A DNA stretch of 64,000 nucleotides, from assembly GCA_003952965.2 (NCBI GenBank), contig CM025849.1:8059243-8123242 (forward strand), read 5' to 3'. The position numbers were made by a program, and so were the translations under genes. Positions within the stretch are counted from its first letter, which is position 1. Each line of letters starts with the position of its first letter. Below the pieces are notes generated by a model. The model was not told the origin of the DNA and did not search any database. It saw only the letters and a list, made by a program, of their open reading frames with translations. Source of the stretch: Morella rubra. Its lineage: Eukaryota > Streptophyta > Magnoliopsida > Fagales > Myricaceae. Shown one piece after another: positions 24,501 to 33,946 of this stretch.

Positions 24501-26265
24501 GATAAACAGACTTGTCAATTTTTTATACTTGGCCTTTAGCGAATCATCTGATTAGGCAGCATGTTTAAGGCTTTACATTCAATCTTTTTTGGCTTTTCGA
24601 TTTTAATTTCGAATGATCTCTCCATTGTTTTATAGATAGTCCAAGGGATGCCCTAGAATTTTCAGGGCCTCGCGCTCGAGACTCGCTGAACTTGGCCTCG
24701 CGCACGGGGTGTCCTGGAATTTCTAAGGCCTCACACGTGGGATGTTTTGGAATTTCCAGCGCCCGATTGCGTGGGCCTTGGCCACCTGCGGTGGAAATCC
24801 AGGGCATTCTACACATATTTGCCTTAAAAAAAATGTCACATCCAAAAAACATAACTTCTTTTCTAAAATAGGAAATCCGCCAACATGCTTTATGTCTCAA
24901 CACCATACATCTAATCAAGCTTTAGTCTAAAGAATATTGCGAAATGCTAGTATATCCAATCAATATATAAACAGATTCAATCAAACAAAATTTTAAAGAT
25001 GATATTGTTAAAGGAGCTTATGGACAAATATGTCAAATAACAGATTCAATCAAACACAATACTTCTCCATTCTGTCTTCCATGAAATGACAATCAAATCT
25101 TAATCATTATGCTTGGTAAGCAGGTTAAGATATAATTTTAGTTTTAGTTTTAAATTTTTATGGAACTAGTTTTAAAACTGTTCTAGAGACTAAAATCCGT
25201 TTGGGTGATTTAGTTTCATGAGTTTTTTCACTAGCTTTGTATTTATTTATTTTTATTACAAATCAGTATAAAGAAAATTTAAAATTACTAGAGAAAAAAA
25301 AAAACAAAAAAAAATAGGCTCGAGTGATGGGATCTACTCCTGTCCCCCCTCCTTCAAACTCTAAGGTCATCTTCTCATAGTCAGCATCAACCTTCACTCT
25401 TGTCCCTTTGCTTTGTTGCCCTTTGAAACTTTGTTTAATTTAGAACTCCATTCTCTGGTAATGGTGCTTGGGATTTATGGAGTGGCATCAGGAACTCAAT
25501 TTGTTGTAATATTTTTGGACACCTTTGTTTGCTCATTGGAAAATAATAATAACAAAGCAATCAATTTTTGGTAGCGGCATCTGTGGAGACCTCAACTACA
25601 AAATTAAATTTCAATCATAACCAATTTGCAGGTGTAGGATCAGGTTTTAAACATGTCGTGTGATGCAAAACTTCTATTCTTTTTTTTTTTTGGCTAGGCA
25701 AATGTAATATAACTAAAAAGGGAAATACAGAGTTCGAAACAAAGAAAAGACAAGAAGGTGCACGTAAGAGAAGGAAAGAATGATTGTCACAAGATAGCAA
25801 ATCAAAAGGAATGCAGACGCATGAATGTTTCCACAAATTCATATTTGAGCTGCCCAATTGGCCACCCCGTGGGCGAGTCCATTAGTAGATTTGTACCTTT
25901 ATCTTATCTCCCCAGTCCATCCTTCTTAGTCACCGAACAGTTTCCTATGTGTTCTATAAAAAAAAAATATGATAAAAAAAAATTACCCAAAGACATGTGC
26001 GTTTTGCGAGACGAAGGAAGCTGTTCTGCAAGAGAAGTACAGGGAAGATGGAGAAAAATAGGGGGACAGGGAAGCGTGTTCTTGAAGCCAAAGGAATGTT
26101 CGAAAAAATCTAATTTTAAGCCAAAGCTGAGCAAGCCTCAAAAGTGGGTTGTTAAAAAAATGAGCCGAAGCCGAACAGAAGTCAAGCCGTTTCCATCGAT
26201 CCTCATTAATTGACGTGTCGAAGTTCAGACCGTTAGATCCACTTCTTAAAATCTGAACCGCTCCT
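24501..26265. other. Intergenic; degenerate internal repeats at 24640-24790, otherwise nothing recognised
   Basis: About 24640-24790 has three loosely repeated units built on 'cc-tggaattt-c-agggcctcgc', GC-rich against AT-rich surroundings, of unknown origin. 25100-25600 is low-complexity. Open frames at 25758-26213 (+) and 25983-26402 (-) overlap each other and the end of the TIR pseudogene and have no family resemblance. Confidence 0.45.
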
Positions 26266-26869
26266 TTAGAGCTCTTTGAACTCCTGTTCTTTGGACCGAA
26301 TCTTTTCCCCTCTCCATCGTTGCACCCGTTCCATATCCTCTCGAAACCGCTCCTCGTGCCTTGCAAATGCTTCGGCAAAAGTTCCGGTTTGTTTTCGGAC
26401 ATCTGAGGGATTCACGTCATAGAATACTGGAAGCAGAGTTTGGCCTCTGATTTTCGTACACGGTACAGCGCAGGATCTCCGTAAGTTCATCAAGGCACCA
26501 CCTCGAAGAAGCATAGCCTTTGGAGAAAACCACAATCGAAATCCTCGACTCCCGAATTGCCTTGAGCAGTTCGGTAGAGATGTCCTTCCCTCTTGGAAGC
26601 TCGTCGTCATCCCGGAAGGTGTAGATTCCGGCTTGCACCAATGCAGTGTAGAGGTGATCGGTGAAGTTCTTGCGGGTATCCTCGCCTCTGAAACTCAGGA
26701 AGACATCATAAATCCAACTATGTCTTCGGTTTAAGCTTGGCCTTGAAGCGGTAGTCCGGCCCTCGTGTGGATCCGTGTGGGTGGTTGAGCGGCTGTAGGA
26801 ATTCGGGCAGATGGTGGTAGTTCGGTAGTAAATCGAGGTCTGGGTAACGAGAGAGGGAGAGCGAGACAC
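26266..26869 (-). pseudogene. TIR-domain exon of a TNL gene, frameshifted
   Basis: The ATG at 26869 opens a 150-codon frame with YDVFLSFRGEDTRKNFTDHL, ALVQAGIYTFRDDDELPRG and VVFSKGYASSRWCLDELTEI, a normal TIR with its catalytic glutamate (the E of LDEL). Near 26480 the frame shifts; the rest continues in another frame as LLPVFYDVNPSDVRKQTGTF and FAEAFARHEERFREDMERVQ, then diverges after RWRG. There is no NBS exon downstream within 2.3 kb, so this is a lone broken TIR exon. It resembles TIR-beta (42082-42577) more than the alpha/gamma/epsilon types. Confidence 0.85.
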
Positions 26870-29149
26870 AAAGATTGGAGATGCTGAAAGAAAAAGGTCG
26901 GTTAAGAAGGCCGTCTTCTGTATAGGTTCTCCACCACCTTAGAGTCGATCACGCGAGTTCGTTGAAGCAGCTTTCTGGGATCAACGGTAACGTTTCCCAT
27001 TTTGATTTCATTTTGTAGTCTGAACGTGGGGGCAATGCACAAAATTATTAATTGCAATGGGAGCAAAGGGTTATGTCGATTGGCACGACGGTGATGATTG
27101 ACTGCGTGACAGCTGCTTAAGAGAGGCCGTTACCGTCCGTGACGTTTTTAGTGATTCGGTACAGCTGGTCTGGTCTCGTATTTTTCCTTTCCCTGTACTT
27201 CTTAGTTGGATATTCTTTGTAATATTTGATGGGCAATTTCACAAGATTACTAAAAAACAAATATTACGTACATAAAACGGGTGTCATTTCCGTGCATATA
27301 TCCAAGAAGGACTAAACAACAGCAAATAGCTCTTGACATATCAAAGATGGAAAATTTAGCTGAACACTCATAGTCTGATAAAAAGCCTAATGGCAACGCT
27401 AATTAGGTTTTGACACACCCTCACACATAGAAATATCAATAATCCTTTGTGAATTAGCTAATTAATTACTTTGCATATTTGACAATTTTACTCGGCCTGC
27501 TGCCATTTTGATGGACGTGATTTGGTTCATTAGAAATCATATAGTTCATAATGGTAAGATAGAGGATGCCTGGACTTCGGTGCAACGAATTAAGAGGAAA
27601 ATAAGACACTGAGAGGACGGGAATGCCAATTGGGCAGACACAAGTTCAGTCAAAGAAGTTCATGACCACTCAAGTGAAGACTTCAAATCTTTGGAAGAAT
27701 GTATATCTGGGTTTTCTGATCACATAACAAATCTTTGGAAGAAATCCAGGTCCATTAACAATTCATTTTGACTATGGAGAAAATTGTACAGCTACCATCT
27801 ATTCATCGTTGCCCAAACCAGAAATTCTATTGATACCCCTCAATGCATCTTAAGCAGCAAGCAATTCAAAACAGAAAGAAAAGACAAGCTGAAATGAAAC
27901 GAGAGGTCATTGAGCAGCTACCATGTCCAACGTAAGAACATGTGGTAGCAAATTCTAATCACCAAGATTCAGTAGTCGTTAGGTCACTAGGCAGCTATGG
28001 GTGATAATTGGTAACAGAACAAAGTTGTACTCAAGCAATTTAAGACAGCATGAAAATATCAACCCTAAAGAAGCCAAGAAAGCAGTGTCCTACACTTTTA
28101 GAACAATGGTAATTCTAGTCGGCTGTTCCAAATGGAAGAGATTAATCACAAAAGTATCAGAGACTTCAGATGTTTAAAACAATCAACCTTCCAGTAAATG
28201 AAGTTGTACGTTATTAGATCATAGACCACAGTGCCGCTTTTGCTAACTGGGATATGTTCCTATTAAAAGATCTGACCATTCACAAAGCCATACACAGCAT
28301 AATTGAAAAACTGCTCTTGCTTAACCAGTTCATATTTACTCTTGGCTTCAAAATCTCAGTTCACTTTCATTTATCCTCCATCTCCTCTGGTGATCTCCCT
28401 GTAACATAGTGTGCTTTTCTTTCAAGAATGAGGATATAGGCAAATTTGAAGACCCAAGCAGATCTTTGACATCAAAATGCTTAAGATACATGCCCAGGTC
28501 CCACCTGACAATCTCAGCCACTGTCTGGAGAAGCATCACGTGATCGGAGTTAATAACTGGCAGCAAACACTAACGGCATGCATCTAAGCATATCTCTCAA
28601 CATCGAGAAGTATCAAAAATGATCAGTCATCATTTTGTTCTAAAACATTTCAGTAATAAAACATCAAACTGATACTATATATGCGGAAATCAAACCAAGA
28701 CATAACATTGAACTGTGTCGCATAAAAAATAAGAAGCAGGTATTATAAAACACTTTTTTTGTTATTTAAAGACAACGAACATTTATTGTGATTTCCACAT
28801 CAAAGGTGTTAAGAAATGGAAGCTCTGTATTTTGTACGAGAGCAGAGCATATGAATTACTCTTTCTTCGTTTGTTTTATTCAACAAATGTAAAGGCTATA
28901 TATAGAGTACAAGAAGTCAGTTCAAATGAACTGTATTCTGTTTACACTTTACAGCAACTATGTAACAGAAAGCAACTAACTTCTAACTATCAACAGAAAA
29001 TGAAATTGAATTCCAACGCCAACATCTGTTATATTCAACAAAAGGAAACATTGGATTTACCTTCATTTCAGTCTGTGTCAAATAAGGCTGTCCATCTGGA
29101 TCTCTTTGTGGTTTAACTTTTTTTTCTACCCAATTTTTGTCTAAAATTA
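26870..29149. other. Region between TIR remnant and block B; LINE scrap plus unrecognised coding-like sequence
   Basis: A LINE piece is listed separately (27490-27770). At 28348-28566 (-) a 72-codon frame reads IVRWDLGMYLKHFDVKDLLG, and at 28983-29180 (-) a frame reads DKNWVEKKVKPQRDPDGQPY ending at a possible GT donor. Neither is low-complexity and they may be exons of one old gene fragment, but I do not recognise the family. The rest is non-coding. Confidence 0.4.
27490..27770 (+). mobile_element. LINE fragment, start of RNase H region
   Basis: The plus strand gives AAILMDVIWFIRNHIVHNGK, then EDAWTSVQRIKRKIRH and a stop. 'A-x-x-x-D-x-IWF-x-RN-x-VH' is the linker between zf-RVT and RNase H in plant L1-type LINEs; the intact-looking version at the right edge reads AAIVLDSIWHLRNEVVHD. 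Short and dead. Confidence 0.6.
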
Positions 29150-30205
29150 CTAACCCATTTGCATCTTTCTTGAGAAACAAACCGCCACAGCACCCAACTT
29201 CAGCAAGAGCTGCTCCCAGTTGCTGTACATCTGTACCTTCTCCATATTCGCCTGCAACAGTTTTTCATGTCTAGCAAATGCTTCTGTAGAAGTTCCGGTC
29301 AGTTTTTGAACATTCGAGGGGTACACATGAAAAACAAAAAAATCAAGTAAAAAAGGCACTACCTGCCAGAATAAGCCTAGCCTTTGGAGAAAACCAAAAA
29401 TGGACTCATTTGTCCATGGATGAGGGTCAGGCACAAGTGTTGGCTGCTCTAGGGAGGCTGTGACCCTTCGTAACTTATGCAATGTCATTTCCCATTCATC
29501 AATGCTTCTTCCTTTAATTAGAAAAGAGCCCAAAAGTTTAAGAGCTAATGGAACCCCTCGAATGAGATCTGCTGCAATACCACTCAAACACTCAAAGTGA
29601 TCTTTGCTTTCATCAATGTTCCCTTGAAAGGAATGCCGGCTTAAAAGGTCTAAAGACTTCCAATAATCCAATTCTTCAACCTTCATTTTCTCATCGACTC
29701 CAAGTTGAGTAAGTAATTGTTCATTTCTGGTCGTTACAATGATTCTGCTTCCCAGACCAAGCCATTTACGATTTCCTGCTAATAAATGTACTTGTTGCAT
29801 GCAATCCACATTATCAAGAACAATAAGAACTCTTTTGCCATGCAAGTATTTCTTAATCAATGCGCGTCCTTTAGTTTTATCCACAATATTCTCCAAATTC
29901 TTCGTCTTCAAGATATTGTAAAGAAGTAGTTTTTGTAAATGAACGATACCATGGCGTTGTTTTGAAACCCCTTGAATATTCTGAAGAAAACTACTTCCTT
30001 CAAAACTCTTGCAAAATTGTTAAAACCAGCCTCCGCTAGGCTTGTTTTGCCTATCCCACCGATTCCATAGATTCCCACGACGCGAACTTTAGGTGTTCCC
30101 AGATTTAGTAAACCTCCAAGTTTCATCACACGAGAATCCATTCCCCCATGAATCAAAGTAGACCAAACTTTTTCAACAATCATGTTGATGAACTTTGATT
30201 CATAC
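29150..30205 (-). pseudogene. NB-ARC exon of block B, frameshifted, truncated and joined to a TIR tail
   Basis: The exon starts at the acceptor at 30205 with YESKFINMIVEKV. The P-loop is GIYGIGGIGKTSLAEA. Just after it the frame breaks (the next stretch reads SFEGSSFLQNIQG in another frame), and the main frame resumes at 29911 with KRVLIVLDNVDCMQQVHLLA (kinase 2), SRIIVTTRNEQLL (RNBS-B) and GVPLALKLLG (GxP). After RRVTASLEQPTLVP the NBS stops. The same frame runs into a TIR C-terminal piece, YPSNVQKLTGTSTEAFARHE, to a stop at 29150. The RNBS-D, MHD motif and LRRs are absent. In the alpha-type units B, C and D the NBS ends at this same place. Confidence 0.85.
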
Positions 30206-30484
30206 CTGATCATCAAAACAAAATAAAATGAGAGAAAATAATGAAGAAAGTAATTTCTTTCCTTTCATGCATGGAGAAAGCATTGACTATATTTTTCAAG
30301 GATGGCTTGTTTCATTCCTCTTAGATATATTGCATTTTATCTATCAGGTCATCTTAAAATTACCGATGCTGTGACCAAGATTTCCTTCTAATTGGCATTA
30401 TCTTTCTTATCACTTCGTCTAAAATTTCTTTCAAATGGCTTAAAAAAATACAATAAAATACACAGGAGGCTAAAGAATTAATAC

Positions 30485-31027
30485 CCATTAGCTTCGTTTG
30501 TGAGACAGAAACCGGCACAGTGCCCAGCGTTAGTAAGAGCTGCTTTCCAACGGTCTACCCTTGCTGCCTCAAAGTTAATTTCTTGTGTAGCAAATGCCTT
30601 GGCGAAAGCGCCAGTACATGGATTGCAAACATCTGAGGGGTTTACATCATAAAAGATTGGAAGAAAAGAGTGGCCTCCGGTTTCCACACGCTGCATGATC
30701 TCTGCAATCTCATCAAGGCACCACTTGGAAGAAGCGTAGCCTTTGGAGAAAACAACAATTGAAACACTTGATCCCCGAATAGCCTTGTATAGCCCAGTAC
30801 CGATGTCCTCCCCTCTCGGAAGCTCGTCGTCAGCTAGGAAGGTGCTAATTCCGGCTTGCACCAGGGCAGAATTAAGGTGATCAGTGAAAGTCTTCCGCGT
30901 GTCTTCACCTCTGAAACTCAGGAAGACGTCGTGTTTCCAACAATATCGTTGATCAATAGCATTCGGAAAGGAGCACGTAAACATAACTTCTTCAACAATA
31001 TCGCTGATCAATTTTGATTCAATATCC
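30485..31027 (-). CDS. TIR-alpha exon of block B (third TIR of the unit), open
   Basis: The exon runs from the acceptor at 31027 to the donor at 30485; 543 bp, phase 2 at both ends, no stop. It begins with an NBS-like linker (DIESKLISDIVEEVMFTCSF), then the TIR: HDVFLSFRGEDTRKTFTDHL, ALVQAGISTFLADDELPRG, VVFSKGYASSKWCLDEIAEI and AALTNAGHCAGF. The catalytic glutamate (LDEI) and the SerGly-type BB-loop region are normal, so this TIR could have NADase activity. It could also begin translation at the ATG at 31035, but its phase fits splicing from the TIR-gamma exon upstream. The gene is broken because its NBS exon is frameshifted. Confidence 0.85.
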
Positions 31028-31394
31028 CTGATCATAAAATCAAAAGGACCATAAAACAGTTACGGAAGTACAAGAAAAGATATAGAATTAAGAGTTCTCG
31101 GCACTAAAAGGATGTTATCGTCTGAGTCATTTGAGAACTTGAGAGTAACGTGTCATCGCAAATAATCAAGTCATACAAAATTTGAATATCTTTGGAAAAA
31201 AACCTTAACATATATGTTTCACAGTAAGTACGGTCCAAATCATATGATTCCCCTCGAATGTAAACTACTATATCTAAAGGGCCCTTCAAAACTTGATAAC
31301 TCAAGAATTTGGTTTTCCCTCTATGTTGCATGATCATTATAGCGACTAGAGTGCTGATCATGGAAGAGAAGACAGCTAAATAGTTCATTCTAAT

Positions 31395-31974
31395 CAGTGG
31401 TGGAACCAAGACCTAATTTGAAAGGGGCGGACTCCTAAGTTGAAATGACAAAAAAAATTTTTTTTCCTAAGTGCTGCAAAAAGCGTCTAAGAGTTAAAAT
31501 ATCGAAAATTTAGGACTAAAAGCATTAAATTTTTTTGAAATACACTTACCATTCTATTTACTGAGACTGGAAGTGGCAATTGGATCCTACAAGTTTGTAT
31601 TTTTTGAAAACGTTGCAAAATGACTTCATTTTCAATAGTTTTATTTGACTAAATAAAACACAAGGTCTTTTCGAACTAATATTCGTTTTAAAAGTAATAG
31701 GCACGTTAGGAGTCTTAGACAACTGCACACTGACCAAATTTTTTTATCAAAAACTTATACATTCTCTAAACAAAACAAAATTCGACAACTAATTCAATCT
31801 AAAAATTAACAAATTCACAATCATTATTCAAGTCCTAATTATTCAAAAATCATTAACCAAATTCACAATTTGCAAGAGGAGCGGGATGGGGTTGGGCAGG
31901 CAAAAAATATATAAAAAATTGAAGGAACCAACCGAGGCGGTGCCCCCCACTGCCCCTGGCTGGTTCCGCCTGTG
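31395..31974. mobile_element. Non-autonomous hAT (Tip100-like) element, 580 bp, with target duplication
   Basis: The ends are CAGTGGTGGAACCA and, reversed, CACAGGCGGAACCAGCC, the CAGTGGCGGA-type hAT terminus. The flanks are ATTCTAAT (31387-31394) and ATTCTAGA (31975-31982), an 8-bp duplication with two changes. The paralogous block C has the empty site (gttcattctagatctatc near 57707), so insertion followed the block duplication. The left 250 bp is related to 53461-53710, part of a larger hAT relic. It lies in the intron between TIR-gamma and TIR-alpha. Confidence 0.85.
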
Positions 31975-32090
31975 ATTCTAGATCTATCATTAAGCTTCGT
32001 TTATTTTCATTCAGATTTATATAGAAGGAAAGGGACAAAAGCAAGTGAAAATGCATGAAAAATGTGAAAAACCAGCATATATAATAGTAC

Positions 32091-32642
32091 CCTTCTGCAA
32101 CGCTCTCAACAATCCAGTGAGTACAATCTGCTGCTTCACTAAGAGCAGCTCTCCACCTTTGCACCCTATCCATCTCCATCTTTAACCGCTCTTCATGCCT
32201 AGTGAAGGCTTCAGCAAAAGCTCCAGTTTGGTTTCGGACCTCCAGAGGATTTATACGATAGAATATTGGAAGAAAAATGTGGTCTCCATTTTTCTGAAGG
32301 TCTTGGATCTCCACAAGTTTATCTAGGCTACATTTGGAAGAACCATAGCCTTTAGAGAAAATGACGATGGAAATCCTCGATCTATGAATCGCGTGGAGAA
32401 CTTTGGTGGAGATGTTTTCCCCTACAAGATTGTCGTCATCTAGGAAAGTGCAAATTCCGTTTTTCACCAAACTAGAATAGAGGCGATCCCCGAAGTTCTC
32501 GTGGATGCCGTTATGCACGTAACTCAAGAAGACATCATATGTCCAGGAATTCCAATAAGGTCTGAAAGATGATACTGTGTTCCGACTGACCCACATGAAG
32601 GAAATTTCGTCAACAATATTCTCGACAAAGTTCGCTGGATCC
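32091..32642 (-). CDS. TIR-gamma exon of block B (second TIR), open, lacks the catalytic glutamate
   Basis: 552 bp, acceptor at 32642 and donor at 32091, phase 2 at both ends and no stop. It begins with a linker (DPANFVENIVDEISFMWVSR), then YDVFLSYVHNGIHENFGDRL, NGICTFLDDDNLVGENISTK, IVIFSKGYGSS, KCSLDKLVEIQ, FRINPLEVRNQTGAFAEAF-type sequence (YRIN here) and RWRAALSEAADC. The usual SSxWCLDEL helix reads SSKCSLDKL: Trp, Cys and the catalytic Glu are all replaced. The FRGEDTR motif reads YVHNGIH. It is therefore probably enzymatically dead but may still fold and pair with other TIRs. The same substitutions occur in block C, so they predate the duplication. Confidence 0.85.
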
Positions 32643-33386
32643 CTGATAATTATTATAAACGATTATAAGTAACTAAGATAAACATATACAGGTGAAGAAG
32701 AGGACGAAAAATATTACTAACCATTGACGCCAGAAGGATGTCGACATCTTACTGGTTTGAGACATAATTACTCAAAAATATGCATGTAATTAAATATTTC
32801 TTATCTTCTCCCAACACGCCTTCTTCGCGGCCAAAGTCAATTATTTGTCTTTGTAAGTATGGTTACAATAATGTCATTGATCTCTAATCTAAGAGGCCAC
32901 CCTAGACGTACCAATTCAAAGAACCAATATCTACCTCTAAGTGGCATCTTTTTCATTTATATATTAATGGCTAGGTAGAGTGGGAACGGACTAGAATTAA
33001 TCCAAGTGCTAATTCCAAAACTAATTTTTTGAAAGTCCACCGCAGAGTAAAGTTTATATTTATTTTTTTTTGTCTAAAACTGTAAAGAAAAAGGATAAAA
33101 ATAAATTTTTTTTAAAGAGAAGAAAATACATTTTAGCAACCCATGTCATAGTTAAAAGTTAAAACTGTTAAGATCGTGGCACGTGTCTTAAATTCTTTTT
33201 TTAATGGTAAGATATTCACATGGAATGTAAAATATAAATATATTGACAATTTGAGGCATAATGTGTCAAGTTTAATAGCTTGAGATGCAAATTAAAAAAA
33301 TTTTAAAAGTCGGATGCAAAGTGTAATTTCATTTTCCTCTAAAAAATTTAATGCACGAAATAGCCAAAGAAACTGGAGCATAGTAC

Positions 33387-33946
33387 CCATGTTCCGCACT
33401 CCTGAACACCCATTTGGGCGAGTCTGCAGCTTTAGCAAGGGCTTTTCTCCACTGTCGTACCTTCTCACAATCCACCTGCGACTTATTTTCATGCATATCA
33501 AATACTTCCGCGAAAGGTCCGGTCTGATTTCGAACATCATCGGGGTCTATATCATAAAATATTGGAATAAGAGGCGTGTCTCTGGTGTTTTTTAAGTTGA
33601 CCATCTCTACAAGCTCATCAAGGTGCCCGTGCGCAAGGGAAGAACAATATTCTTTAGAGAAAACCACTAAGTTTATCCCTGATTGATGCATCGCTTGACG
33701 TTGTTTGGCAGAGAACTCATTTCCTCCCTTACTGAGGAAGGTGTGAATTCCCTTTTCTCCCAACGCATTGTAGAGGGGCTCGGTAACCGTTCTGTGAGTC
33801 TTTTCACCCAGATAGGACAAATAGGTATCTAGAGGATCTCTTTTTGTACTAAGCATATCTAGAGTTTCTTGGATGCTCCTATCAAATATATAAAATCCCA
33901 TCAACTCATCCCATTCACACTTTTTTAACATTTCAATAAAAATCAA
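33387..33946 (-). CDS. TIR-epsilon exon of block B (first TIR, carries the start), divergent but open
   Basis: Open from an ATG at 33946 (or the in-frame ATG at 33901, MGFYIFDRSIQETLDML, which leaves 515 bp and phase 2 at the donor 33387). The TIR is very divergent: TYLSYLGEKTHRTVTEPLYN replaces DVFLSFRGEDTRKNFTDHL, and the middle has FSAKQRQAMHQSGINLVVFS. The helix with the catalytic position reads HGHLDELVEMV, so the Glu is kept. It continues LIPIFYDIDPDDVRNQTGPF and QWRKALAKAADS. The donor phase matches the acceptor of TIR-gamma. The nearly identical block C copy supports the exon borders. I consider 33901 the likelier start. Confidence 0.8.

Noticed and set aside
25758-26402. Frames of 139-151 codons on both strands
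   Set aside because: They overlap each other antisense, partly cover the end of a TIR pseudogene in the wrong frame, and match nothing.
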